DNA of 55,672 nucleotides from positions 1 to 55,672 of the forward strand of contig JAQBQE010000043.1 in assembly GCA_028287135.1 (NCBI GenBank). Direction: 5' to 3'. This DNA comes from Myxococcales bacterium (GTDB taxonomy: Bacteria > Myxococcota_A > Polyangia > Haliangiales > Haliangiaceae). Every line of letters begins with the position of its first letter. The stretch's first letter is position 1. The notes under the pieces were generated by a model. It did not search any database, was not told the DNA's origin, and saw only the letters and a list, made by a program, of their open reading frames with translations. Made by a program: the position numbers and the translations under genes. Below, one piece after another: positions 43,364 to 52,488 of the stretch.

Positions 43364-43944
43364 CACAGCGCGTAATAATCTTCCGGAATGGTCTCGGTCG
43401 GTCGCCAGTCGAGCTCGCCGGCCTCGGCTCCCTTGTAGCGCACGAACGTCGCCGTCGCCGCGTCCTTGTCGAGAGCGGGCTTCGCTTGCCGGCTCGCCTT
43501 GGCCCACGCGTTCGCTGTGGTCGGATCGAGCTCGCCGGATTGTGCGAGACCGATCGCGAGCACGAGGATGTGCTTGCACAGCGCGCCCCGCAGGCCGCCG
43601 CAGTGGTTGAGGTTCTGCGTGCAGCAGAAGAACTCGCCCTTGGTGCCGAGCCGGCACGCATAGAGGAGGCTCTGATCGGTCTGGCTCTTCACCACGCCGG
43701 TCACGTGGTCGTCGGTGACCGACGAGAACAGCTGGAACCGGTCGGCTCGCAGCATCTTGGTCACCTTCGACATCCGCGAGGCATCCGTGCTCGCGGTCAA
43801 CGTGCGGATGAAGCCCGGCAGATCGATCGCGGTCTTTGCGGGGGCTACCCCGTTGGAAGGCCCCACCAGCTTCCTCGCCATGGTCGGGACGTTTGCACGA
43901 GCCTGTGGCGACGAGGAACGGGTGGTTGCGGCAATTCGCGCCAT
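43363..43944 (-). CDS. SWIM-like zinc-finger protein, first gene of the MoxR operon
   Basis: The 193-residue protein aligns with the C-terminal half of the BRCT-SWIM protein at the other end of the operon: DRFQLFSSVTDDHVTGVVKS here against DRFKLYTRVDDAHLVGVVRS there. It has the same C-x7-C-x7-C-x-H metal-site spacing (CCTQNLNHCGGLRGALCKH), and both end in WRPTETIPEDYYAL. BRCT domains are absent. ATG 43944 is used; ATG 43881 is an equally possible start closer to the conserved region. The SWIM domain probably binds zinc and nucleic acid or protein. Confidence 0.78.
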   Translation of the reverse strand: MARIAATTRSSSPQARANVPTMARKLVGPSNGVAPAKTAIDLPGFIRTLTASTDASRMSKVTKMLRADRFQLFSSVTDDHVTGVVKSQTDQSLLYACRLGTKGEFFCCTQNLNHCGGLRGALCKHILVLAIGLAQSGELDPTTANAWAKASRQAKPALDKDAATATFVRYKGAEAGELDWRPTETIPEDYYAL

Positions 43945-44069
43945 GGGTACCTGTTCAGACGCGGGTCCGGGCCCCGGAGTCGCACCGAGCAAGACCTACA
44001 TCGTCAGCCTCCGGCCGCGTCCCCCGGAGTGGCATGCGTGGTGAACCGGAGAGTCATCAGCCGCCCACC

Positions 44070-45035
44070 ATGCCTGCGCCTCCCACGCACCTCTACATGT
44101 TGCCGTTCGATCATCGTTCGTCGTTCGAGCATGGATTGTTCGGGTGGCGCGGCAGACCGACGATCCAGCACACGGCGCAGGTCATCGCGGCCAAGCAGGT
44201 CATCTACGAAGCTCTGCTGCAGGCGATCGCGGAGGGAGTGCCGCGCGATCGAGCGGCCCTGCTCGTCGACGAGGAATACGGACGAGAGATCCTGGCGGAT
44301 GCTCGAGCCCGGGGGCTGATCACGGCCTGCCCCGTCGAGAAGAGCGGTCAGGCCGAATTCGAGCTCGAGCACGGGGACGCGTTCGCGGTTCACATCGAGA
44401 CAATGGATCCGACCTACTGCAAGGTGCTCGTCCGCTACAACCCGCGAGGCGATGCTGCGGTGAACCAGCGCCAGGCCGAACGACTGCGCAGGCTGTCCGC
44501 GTACCTGCATCACGCGGGACGCCGCTTCCTGTTCGAGCTCCTGGTGCCGGCGGAACCCGCACAGCTCGTGCAGGTGGCGCACGACCCGCAGCTCTACGAT
44601 CGTACGCTGCGCCCGGCGCTGACGGCCGCAGCGATCCGCGAGCTCCAGGACACTGGCATCGAGCCCGACGTGTGGAAGCTCGAGGGCTTCGAGCGTCGCG
44701 AAGACTGCGTCGCCGTCGCCGAGATCGCCCAGCGCGACGGGCGCGGCGCCGTCCGCTGCATCATCCTCGGCCGCCATGCGGAGGCTGCACGCGTGCACGG
44801 GTGGCTCGCGATCGCCGCGACGGTCCCCTCGTTCGTCGGCTTCGCGGTCGGCCGCAGCACGTTCTGGGATCCGTTGCGCGAGCTGCTCACGAGCCGGACC
44901 CGCCGGCCCCAGGCGGTGGCTACGATCGCCCGAACGTACCGAGGGTGGGTCGAGACCTGGGAGACGGCACGCGGTGAGCGCGGTGAGCGCGCGCGCGATG
45001 TGCAGAGTCAGTCCGACCGGCAGACGCTGCGCTGA
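44070..45035 (+). CDS. DUF2090 (IolC C-terminal-like) aldolase-family protein
   Basis: The 321-residue protein begins LYMLPFDHRSSFEHGLFGW, the signature opening of DUF2090. This is the TIM-barrel domain found alone or at the C-terminus of IolC (5-dehydro-2-deoxygluconokinase), where it is related to 2-deoxy-5-keto-gluconate-6-phosphate aldolase. Other barrel segments are ALLVDEEYGREILADARARG, FLFELLVPAEPAQLVQV and DVWKLEGFERREDCVAVAEI. Substrate is unknown; no inositol catabolism genes are nearby. It heads the plus-strand sugar-phosphate cluster, divergent from the MoxR operon. Confidence 0.82.
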   Translation: MPAPPTHLYMLPFDHRSSFEHGLFGWRGRPTIQHTAQVIAAKQVIYEALLQAIAEGVPRDRAALLVDEEYGREILADARARGLITACPVEKSGQAEFELEHGDAFAVHIETMDPTYCKVLVRYNPRGDAAVNQRQAERLRRLSAYLHHAGRRFLFELLVPAEPAQLVQVAHDPQLYDRTLRPALTAAAIRELQDTGIEPDVWKLEGFERREDCVAVAEIAQRDGRGAVRCIILGRHAEAARVHGWLAIAATVPSFVGFAVGRSTFWDPLRELLTSRTRRPQAVATIARTYRGWVETWETARGERGERARDVQSQSDRQTLR

Positions 45036-45268
45036 CCGCGCGATCGGACATCCTCTCTCGGGTCGTCCAGCGTCCGGATCCCACGCACGCCCTCGACGTC
45101 GTCGCTGGGCGCGCATGAGTGCGTGCACCCGCGCCCCCAGGCACGCCGGCAGGAGCTGACGGGAACGCTGTTCGTCGCGTCTCCTGGCACACCCGTCGCA
45201 ATCAGCTGCTGTGGAGTACGCAGATGACAGCCCGAGAGGATCCGAATCGATCGCAGGGAGGAGCCGTC

Positions 45269-47329
45269 ATGCCCCCGAGCGAGCTCGATCAACTGTGCAT
45301 CAACACGATCCGGTTTCTCGCCGTCGATGCGGTGCAGAAGGCCAACTCCGGCCATCCCGGGCTACCGCTCGACGCGGCTCCGATGGCGTACGTCCTGTGG
45401 ACGCGCTTCCTCAAGCACAACCCCGCGGATCCGCGCTGGATCGATCGCGATCGGTTCGTGCTGTCGGCGGGGCACGGGTCGGCGCTGCTGTACGCGCTGC
45501 TGCACGTCACCGGGTACGCGGCGATGACGCTCGACCAGCTCCAGCGCTTCCGGCAGTGGCAGAGCCTGACCCCGGGACATCCCGAGTCGCACGTGACCGA
45601 GGGTGTCGAGACCTCGACCGGGCCGCTCGGTCAGGGCATCGCCAATGCGGTGGGCATGGCGATCGGCGAAGCCCACCTGGCTGCGCGCTACAACCGCCCC
45701 GGCCACGAGCCCTTCGATCATCACACGTACGTGCTCGCCAGTGATGGCGACATGATGGAGGGCGTCCAGGCCGAGGCAGCGTCGCTCGCGGGTCATCTCC
45801 GGCTCGGCAAGCTGATCGTCCTCTACGACTCGAACCGGGTGACGCTGTCGGGAACCACGTCGCTCGCGTTCAGCGAGGACGTGGCCGCGCGGTATCGAAG
45901 CTACGGCTGGCACGTGCAGCGCGTCCCCGACGGCAACGATCTGGACGCGCTCGACCGAGCACTCCGGGCGGCGCGCGACGAGACGGCACAACCGTCGCTG
46001 ATCGTCGTCCAGACCGTGCTCGGCTTCGGCGCACCGACCAAGGCGGGAACCTTCGCAGCCCACGGCAGCCCGCTCGGCGTCGATGAGGTCCGGAAGACCA
46101 AGGCCAACCTCGGATGGCCCGAGCAGCCTGCGTTCTTCCTTCCGGATCCGGCGATGCATCATCTTCGGTCGGCACTCGAGAAGGGACAGACGGCCGAGGC
46201 CGCCTGGAAGCGGCGCTTCACGGCGTACCGCGAGCAGTTCCCCGAGCTGGCCGACGAGATCGAACGGCGGTTTCGTGGTGAGCTGCCCGCGCGCTGGACC
46301 GACAGCCTCCCCGTGTTTCCCGCCGATCCCAAGGGGATCGCGACGCGCAAGGCGTCCGAGGTCGTGCTGCAGGAGCTCGCGCGAACGGTCCCCGAGCTCG
46401 TCGGCGGCTCGGGCGATCTCGATCCATCGACCTATACCTGGCTCAAACAGGATGGCGACTTCGAATCGCCGCAGCGCCCCCGCGACGACGTGCAGGGTGC
46501 GGCCGGAGGTGGCTGGGGCTACGCCGGGCGCAACATCCACTTCGGCGTGCGCGAGCACGCGATGGGTGCCGCGGTGAATGGACTCGCGTATCACCGCGGC
46601 TTCGTCCCGTTCGGCGCGACGTTCCTCGTGTTCTCCGACTACATGCGGCCTCCGATCCGGCTGTCCTCGATCGCCCGGCTGCAGAGCATCTGGGTGTTCA
46701 CCCACGACAGCATCGCCGTCGGTGAAGACGGGCCCACGCACGAGGCCGTCGAGCAGTTGCTCGCCTTGCGCGCAATTCCAGGGATGGTGGTGCTCCGCCC
46801 GGCCGATGCGAACGAGACCCGCTACGCGTGGCAGGTGGCGGTCGAACGGACCGACGGACCGACGACGCTCGTGCTCACCCGCCAGAACGTGCCGACCCTC
46901 GACCGCCGCGTCTATGCACCCGCGGACGGGCTCCGCCGCGGCGCGTACGTGCTCAATCCGGCGCAGACGGAGCCGGAGCTCGTGCTGATCGGCACCGGCT
47001 CGGAGGTGTCGCTGATCGTCGCCGCCGAGTCCGCCTTGCGCGAGCGTGGGGTGCGCGTGCGCCTGGTCTCGATGCCGTCGTGGGAGCTGTTCGCCGACGA
47101 GAGCGACGAGTATCGCGAGAGCGTGCTGCCTGCATCCGCGACCGCGCGGCTCGCCGTGGAGGCCGGGTGCTCGATCGGCTGGGACCGCTGGGTCGGCTCC
47201 CGCGGAGCCATCCTGTCGGTCGACAAGTTCGGCTCCTCCGCTCCCGGCGAGGTCGTGATGAAGGAGTACGGCTTCACCGTGGACCATGTCGTCGAGCGCG
47301 CGCTCGCGCTGGTTCGGCACAAGGGATGA
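45269..47329 (+). CDS. tkt: Transketolase
   Basis: The 686-residue thiamine diphosphate enzyme of the pentose phosphate pathway has family motifs in order: [58 protein letters not shown], the cofactor motif [11 protein letters not shown] with [10 protein letters not shown], the catalytic Glu in [14 protein letters not shown], and a C-terminal regulatory domain ([18 protein letters not shown]). The ATG at 45269 ([15 protein letters not shown]) has a ggagg 8 bases upstream; ATG 45224 would add 15 non-conserved residues. It is followed after 6 bp by a dual-HAD gene. The gene is full length. Confidence 0.95.
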   Translation: MPPSELDQLCINTIRFLAVDAVQKANSGHPGLPLDAAPMAYVLWTRFLKHNPADPRWIDRDRFVLSAGHGSALLYALLHVTGYAAMTLDQLQRFRQWQSLTPGHPESHVTEGVETSTGPLGQGIANAVGMAIGEAHLAARYNRPGHEPFDHHTYVLASDGDMMEGVQAEAASLAGHLRLGKLIVLYDSNRVTLSGTTSLAFSEDVAARYRSYGWHVQRVPDGNDLDALDRALRAARDETAQPSLIVVQTVLGFGAPTKAGTFAAHGSPLGVDEVRKTKANLGWPEQPAFFLPDPAMHHLRSALEKGQTAEAAWKRRFTAYREQFPELADEIERRFRGELPARWTDSLPVFPADPKGIATRKASEVVLQELARTVPELVGGSGDLDPSTYTWLKQDGDFESPQRPRDDVQGAAGGGWGYAGRNIHFGVREHAMGAAVNGLAYHRGFVPFGATFLVFSDYMRPPIRLSSIARLQSIWVFTHDSIAVGEDGPTHEAVEQLLALRAIPGMVVLRPADANETRYAWQVAVERTDGPTTLVLTRQNVPTLDRRVYAPADGLRRGAYVLNPAQTEPELVLIGTGSEVSLIVAAESALRERGVRVRLVSMPSWELFADESDEYRESVLPASATARLAVEAGCSIGWDRWVGSRGAILSVDKFGSSAPGEVVMKEYGFTVDHVVERALALVRHKG

Positions 47330-47335
47330 CAGCCG

Positions 47336-48901
47336 ATGCGCGAGATCCGGCTTCTGCTGACGGACGTGGACGGCACGCTGGTGACGCCGGCCAAGGAGCT
47401 GACGCCACGTACGATCGAAGCCGCCCACCGCCTGCGTGCACGTGGCATCGATCTCGCGATCACGAGCGGCCGACCGCCACGCGGACTGGCGATGCTCGTC
47501 CCGCCCCTCGGAATCACGACCCCGATCGCCGCATTCAACGGTGGGCTGCTGGTCGAGCCCGACCTGCACACCATCCTCGAGCAGCGCACGCTGTCACGCG
47601 CGGTCGCGGCCGAGGTGGTGGCGACCCTGCTCCACGCGGGTCTCGATGTCTGGGTCTACCGCGGCAACGACTGGTTCGTGCGCCAGCGCAACGCGCCGCG
47701 CGTGGCAACGGAACAGGCCACCGTGCACTTCGAGCCCACGGTGGTCGCCGATCTCGATCCGGTGCTCGACGGCGCGGTGAAGATCGTCGGCGTCAGCAAC
47801 GACCATGATCTGGTCGCACGCTCCGAGGCCGCGCTGCGCGAGCGGATCGCGGGCGATGCGTCTGCGGCGCGGTCGCAGCCCTACTACCTCGACGTTACCC
47901 ACCCGGATGCCAACAAGGGCACGGTCGTCCGCGACTTGGTCCGGATCCTCGAGCTCCCACCGTCGAGCGTTGCCACGATCGGTGACATGCCGACCGACGT
48001 TATGATGTTCGCGCTCGCCGGGGTCAGCATTGCGATGGGCAACGCGAGCTCTGACGTGCAGCGCTGCGCGGCGTTCGTCACCACGTCGAACGCCGACGAC
48101 GGATTTGCGCGTGCGGTCGAGCGGATCGTGTTGGCAGGCTCGCCGACCGTTCGCGCGAAGCTGGGGCTCCCATCCCGCATCGAGGCGTGCCTGTTCGACC
48201 TCGACGGTGTCCTCACGCAGACGGCCACCCTTCACGCGGCTGCCTGGAAGCAGACCTTCGACGACGTTCTCCGCGCGCGCGCGGCAGCTCGCAGCGAGCG
48301 GTTCGAGCCGTTCGACCTCGTCGCGGACTACACACACTACGTCGACGGCAGGCTGCGCATCGATGGCGTGCGGTCGTTCCTCGGAGCACGCGGGATCGAG
48401 CTGCCGGAGGGGACCGAGGCCGATCCGCCGTCGGCCGAGACCATCCACGGCATTGGCCATCGCAAGAACGAGCTGCTGCTGCAGCTGCTCCGTGAACGTC
48501 ACGTCGCGATCTACGCCGGATCGGTGCGCTACCTGCGAGCCGCGCGGGCAAGTGGTCTCAAGACCGCGGTCGTGTCGTCGAGCAAGAACACCCACGAGGT
48601 CCTGATCTCGGCGGGGATCGCCGACCTGTTCGATGTCCGGATCGATGGCAACACCGCCGAGCACGATCACCTTGCCGGCAAGCCCGCCCCCGACACCTAC
48701 CTCGCGGCGGCGCGAGCACTCGCGGTCGAGCCCGCCCACGCGGTGGTGTTCGAGGACGCGCTCGCGGGCGTCGAAGCTGCCCACGCGGGGCACTTCGGCT
48801 ACGTCGTCGGGGTCGACCGGGCCCATCAGGCGCCCGCGCTGCGCCAGCACGGTGCGGATATCGTGGTGCCCGATCTCGCGATGTTGATGGTGCCGGCATG
48901 A
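47336..48901 (+). CDS. Dual HAD protein: Cof-type phosphatase fused to beta-phosphoglucomutase-like domain
   Basis: The 521-residue fusion has HAD domain 1 at 1-275, a Cof/HAD-IIB type with catalytic Asp10 and Asp12 in LLTDVDGTL and the acidic motif IGDMPTDVMMF. HAD domain 2 (about 280-521) is beta-phosphoglucomutase-like, with ACLFDLDGVLTQTATLHAAA, VVSSSKNTHEVL, KPAPDTYLAAARA and VFEDALAGVEAA. Domain 2 would turn beta-glucose-1-phosphate, made by the GH65 phosphorylase encoded next, into glucose-6-phosphate. Domain 1 may dephosphorylate a sugar phosphate such as trehalose-6-phosphate. It is translationally coupled to GH65 (ATGA at 48898-48901). Confidence 0.88.
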   Translation: MREIRLLLTDVDGTLVTPAKELTPRTIEAAHRLRARGIDLAITSGRPPRGLAMLVPPLGITTPIAAFNGGLLVEPDLHTILEQRTLSRAVAAEVVATLLHAGLDVWVYRGNDWFVRQRNAPRVATEQATVHFEPTVVADLDPVLDGAVKIVGVSNDHDLVARSEAALRERIAGDASAARSQPYYLDVTHPDANKGTVVRDLVRILELPPSSVATIGDMPTDVMMFALAGVSIAMGNASSDVQRCAAFVTTSNADDGFARAVERIVLAGSPTVRAKLGLPSRIEACLFDLDGVLTQTATLHAAAWKQTFDDVLRARAAARSERFEPFDLVADYTHYVDGRLRIDGVRSFLGARGIELPEGTEADPPSAETIHGIGHRKNELLLQLLRERHVAIYAGSVRYLRAARASGLKTAVVSSSKNTHEVLISAGIADLFDVRIDGNTAEHDHLAGKPAPDTYLAAARALAVEPAHAVVFEDALAGVEAAHAGHFGYVVGVDRAHQAPALRQHGADIVVPDLAMLMVPA

Positions 48902-51249
48902 TCGGGCATCCGGCGATCGCCGTCGAACCGTGGTCGCTTCGCGAGACCTCGTTGTGCCTCGACCAGCTCGCCAAGACCGAGTCGCTGTTCGCGCTGTCCA
49001 ACGGACACATTGGCGTTCGTGGCAATCTCGACGAAGGCGAGCCGCACGGGTTGCCGGGCACCTATCTGAACGGCGTGTACGAGCTGCACCCGTTGCCCTA
49101 CGCCGAGGTGCTCTACGGCGCCCCCGAGTCAGGTCAGACGATCATCAACGTCACCGACGGCAAGATCATGCGTTTGCTCGTCGGTGACGAGCCGTTCGAC
49201 GTCCGGTACGGGGAGCTCCATGCCCACGAGCGGGTGCTCGACCTCCGCGCCGGCACCTTGCGCAGGACGGTGGAATGGGAGTCCCCCGCGCACCGCACGA
49301 TTCGCATGACCTCGACGCGCTTCGTCTCGTTCACCCATCGCGCCATCGTCGGTATCGCGTACGAGGTCGAGGCGCTCGATGGCCGCGCCGATGTCGTCGT
49401 GCAATCCGAGCTGGTTGCCAACGAGCCGATCACGGTCCCGACGAACGATCCCCGCGTGGCCGCCGCCATCGAGGCGCCGCTCGCCGGCGAGGAACACCTG
49501 TGCATGGGGAGGCGCGGCGTCCTCGTTCACACGACCCGACGCAGCGGGCTTCGCGTCGCGGCCGCCATGGACCACGAGGTGAGCGGCACCGACCGCGTGC
49601 TCACCACCACGGAAGCATCGACCGACTCCGCGCGGTTCGTGATCACCGAGGTGCTCGAGCCGGGCCAGCGGCTTCGCGTGGTGAAGTTTGTTGCCTATGG
49701 CTGGTCGGAACAACGGACCACGCCGGCGCTGAGCGATCAGGTCGCGGCGGCACTCGCTGCCGCGCGCCGGACCGGCTGGGACGGGATGCTCGCGGAGCAG
49801 CGGAGCTACCTCGACGAGTTCTGGGCGCGGGCCGACATCGAGATCGAGGGCGACTCCGAGCTGCAGCAAGCGATCCGGTTTGCCCTGTTCCACGTGCTCT
49901 CGGCGGCGGCGCGCGCGGAGAAGCGTGGGATTCCCGCCAAGGGCCTGACGGGCACTGGCTACGATGGCCACACGTTCTGGGATGCCGAGATGTTCGTCCT
50001 CCCGGTGCTGACCTACACGCTTCCCTCCGCTGCGTCGGATGCGCTCCGCTGGCGCCACTCGATCCTTCCCGCCGCCGAGGCGCGCGCGCACGTGCTCGGC
50101 CATCAAGGCGCTGCGTTCCCGTGGCGGACGATCGACGGAGACGAGGGATCCGGCTACTGGCCGGCAGGCACCGCGGCGTTTCACGTCAACGCCGACATCG
50201 CCGATGCCGTGATCCGCTACGTGCGGACGACCCGTGATGAGAGGTTCGAGCACGACATCGGGGTCGAGCTCCTCGTGAAGACCGCGCGGCTGTGGCGCTC
50301 GCTCGGCCACCACGATCTGCAAGGCCAGTTTCGCATCGACGGCGTCACCGGGCCCGACGAGTACAGCGCGCTCGCCGACAACAACGTGTACACGAACCTG
50401 ATGGCGCAGCGGAACCTGGCCGGCGCCGCCGAGGTCTGCGAGCGGCACGTCGACAAGGCACGCGAGCTCGGGGTCACGCCCGACGAGATGGCGTTCTGGC
50501 GTGCGGCGGCCGAGCACATGTCGATTCCCTACGACGAGCGGCTCGCGATCCATCCGCAGGCGGAGGGCTTCACGGATCACGAGCTGTGGGACTTCGCAGC
50601 GACCAAACCCGACGACTACCCGCTCCTCCTCCACTTTCCGTACTTCGACCTGTATCGCAAGCAGGTCGTGAAGCAGCCCGATCTGGTGATGGCGATGGAG
50701 CTATGTCCGTACGCGTTCAGCCGCGAGCAGATCGAGCGGAACTTCGAGTACTACGAGCGGATCACCGTTCGTGATTCGTCGCTGTCTGCGTGCTTGCAGG
50801 CCGTGATGGCTGCCGAGTGCGACCACCTCAGGCTGGCGTTCGACTATGCCGCGGAGGCAACCCTCATGGATCTCCAGGACCTCGAACACAACGTCGGCGA
50901 CGGCCTGCACATCGCGTCGCTGGCCGGTGCGTGGATCTCGTTCGTGTTCGGGTTCGGAGGGATGCGGGATCATGGCGATGTCCTGGCGTTCTCGCCCAAG
51001 CTGCCCGAAGGGCTCACGCGGTTCGCCTTCTCGATCACGCGTCGACAGCAGGTGCTGCGCGTGAACGTCACCGGTTCGCAAGCCGAGTACACGCTCGCGA
51101 CCGAAGGCACGCTGCGGATCACCCACTACGGCGAGTCGCTCACGGTGACCCACACGGCCACGATCGCGCGACCACTGCCACCCGTCCCATGGCGAGAGCC
51201 GCCGAAGCAGCCGCCCGGTCGCGAGCCTCGGCGCAGATCGCCAGGCTGA
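48898..51249 (+). CDS. Glycoside hydrolase family 65 phosphorylase
   Basis: The 783-residue protein has the GH65 layout. The N-terminal beta-sandwich opens SLFALSNGHIGVRGNLDEGE. The (alpha/alpha)6 barrel contains TGYDGHTFWDAEMFVLPVLT, FPWRTIDGDEGS and RIDGVTGPDEYSALADNNVY, where Glu488 is the likely general acid. The tail is a short beta domain. Members cleave trehalose, maltose, kojibiose or nigerose with phosphate, releasing beta-glucose-1-phosphate and glucose; which one cannot be told here. There is no signal peptide, so it is cytoplasmic. Its start overlaps the dual-HAD stop, which joins the phosphorylase with its mutase. Confidence 0.93.
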   Translation: MIGHPAIAVEPWSLRETSLCLDQLAKTESLFALSNGHIGVRGNLDEGEPHGLPGTYLNGVYELHPLPYAEVLYGAPESGQTIINVTDGKIMRLLVGDEPFDVRYGELHAHERVLDLRAGTLRRTVEWESPAHRTIRMTSTRFVSFTHRAIVGIAYEVEALDGRADVVVQSELVANEPITVPTNDPRVAAAIEAPLAGEEHLCMGRRGVLVHTTRRSGLRVAAAMDHEVSGTDRVLTTTEASTDSARFVITEVLEPGQRLRVVKFVAYGWSEQRTTPALSDQVAAALAAARRTGWDGMLAEQRSYLDEFWARADIEIEGDSELQQAIRFALFHVLSAAARAEKRGIPAKGLTGTGYDGHTFWDAEMFVLPVLTYTLPSAASDALRWRHSILPAAEARAHVLGHQGAAFPWRTIDGDEGSGYWPAGTAAFHVNADIADAVIRYVRTTRDERFEHDIGVELLVKTARLWRSLGHHDLQGQFRIDGVTGPDEYSALADNNVYTNLMAQRNLAGAAEVCERHVDKARELGVTPDEMAFWRAAAEHMSIPYDERLAIHPQAEGFTDHELWDFAATKPDDYPLLLHFPYFDLYRKQVVKQPDLVMAMELCPYAFSREQIERNFEYYERITVRDSSLSACLQAVMAAECDHLRLAFDYAAEATLMDLQDLEHNVGDGLHIASLAGAWISFVFGFGGMRDHGDVLAFSPKLPEGLTRFAFSITRRQQVLRVNVTGSQAEYTLATEGTLRITHYGESLTVTHTATIARPLPPVPWREPPKQPPGREPRRRSPG

Positions 51250-51324
51250 CCGCCCGCCCTCCTCGAACGGATGTCAGCGCGCCGCGGAGGGTGGGTGGGC
51301 ACGTGCGCTGCAACGCATGACGGC

Positions 51325-52488
51325 ATGCACGGTCGCGGTTCTCTGACGCTGTTGCATGTCCGCGGTGTTCCGATCCGAGCGCACTGGACGCTGCTGCTCG
51401 TGCTCCCGTACCTGATGGTGGTGTTCTCGGTCCAGTTCGCGGGGGTGGCGCGGATGGCCGGTGTCGACCAGGTCCGGCTCGCGCTGCCTCCCTTGGTGTG
51501 GGGCGCGATCCTGGCGGTCGGCTTGCTGGCCTCGGTAACGCTCCACGAGCTTGCGCATGTGGCCGTGGCCAAGCGCTTCGGTGGTCGGGTACGCGGCATC
51601 ACCCTGATGCTGCTCGGCGGTGTCTCGCAGATCTCGAAGATTCCACGTCGTCCTCGCTACGAGGGCTTGATGGCACTGGCCGGCCCCGCGGTCAGTCTCC
51701 TGCTGGGGGTGCTGTGCGTGGGCCTCGAGCACATCGTCAGCGGGCCAGCGGATCTGAAGATGGGACTGTTCTACCTGGGGTACCTGAACATCACGCTCGG
51801 CGTGTTCAATCTGATCCCCGCGTTTCCGATGGACGGCGGTCGCATTCTGCGTGCGTTGCTCGCGGCTCGCATGGGCTCCCTGCGGGCAACGCAGGTCGCC
51901 GCGCGTGTGGGGCGAGCCGCTGCGATCCTGATGGGGATCGTGGGGCTGTGGTCGGGCAACTTCCTCTTGCTGCTGATCGCGATCTTCATCTACGTCGGGG
52001 CCGGCGCGGAGGCCACCGGAGAACGCGTCCGCGCGACGCTCGAGGGCCTGCGCATCGCGGATCTGGTCCCGCGCCATCCGCCGCCGATGATCTCGTCGGA
52101 TGCGGCGGTCTCCGATGTGCTGCCGCAGATGCACGACGCGGGACGTCTCGAGATGCTCGTGACCGAGCCGTCCGGACGGCCGCAGGGAGTCATCCGGGCC
52201 GCCGATCTGATCGGCATCACCGCAGCCGATCGGACGCAGCTCCGGGTCGGCGAGCTGATCGCCCGCTTCCCGGAACGCCAGATGGAAGTTCCGTGGGACG
52301 CAAACCTCGACGAGGTCATCGAGCGAGCCGCGGAACAGGGACGGTCCTACATCGTCGTTTTCGATCCGGGGACCACCACGCCGCACAGCTTCGTGGGTCT
52401 CATCACCCCGTCCGACATCGAGACCATGATCGCGCTGCGCATGGCAGAGACGCAGCGCGGTCAGGTGATCAGCGGATCTGGACGGTGA
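51325..52488 (+). CDS. Site-2 protease (M50) with C-terminal CBS-like region
   Basis: This membrane metalloprotease has 387 residues. It opens SLTLLHVRGVPIRAHWTLLL and has the HExxH zinc motif in TLHELAHVAVAKRF (His74, Glu75, His78). The second metal and catalytic motif is FNLIPAFPMDGGRILRALLA. A cytoplasmic region of about 140 residues with a CBS-like pair follows (DVLPQMHDAGRLEMLVTEPS, GVIRAADLIGITAAD). Length and layout match Rv2625c of the DosR regulon. ATG 51325 gives the family-typical start; ATG 51271 is possible. Its last 20 bases overlap the convergent lipoprotein gene. Confidence 0.9.
   Translation: MHGRGSLTLLHVRGVPIRAHWTLLLVLPYLMVVFSVQFAGVARMAGVDQVRLALPPLVWGAILAVGLLASVTLHELAHVAVAKRFGGRVRGITLMLLGGVSQISKIPRRPRYEGLMALAGPAVSLLLGVLCVGLEHIVSGPADLKMGLFYLGYLNITLGVFNLIPAFPMDGGRILRALLAARMGSLRATQVAARVGRAAAILMGIVGLWSGNFLLLLIAIFIYVGAGAEATGERVRATLEGLRIADLVPRHPPPMISSDAAVSDVLPQMHDAGRLEMLVTEPSGRPQGVIRAADLIGITAADRTQLRVGELIARFPERQMEVPWDANLDEVIERAAEQGRSYIVVFDPGTTTPHSFVGLITPSDIETMIALRMAETQRGQVISGSGR

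Noticed and set aside
45362..47569. 735-codon minus-strand open frame antisense to transketolase
   Set aside because: Transketolase on the plus strand is unambiguous; this frame has no motif.
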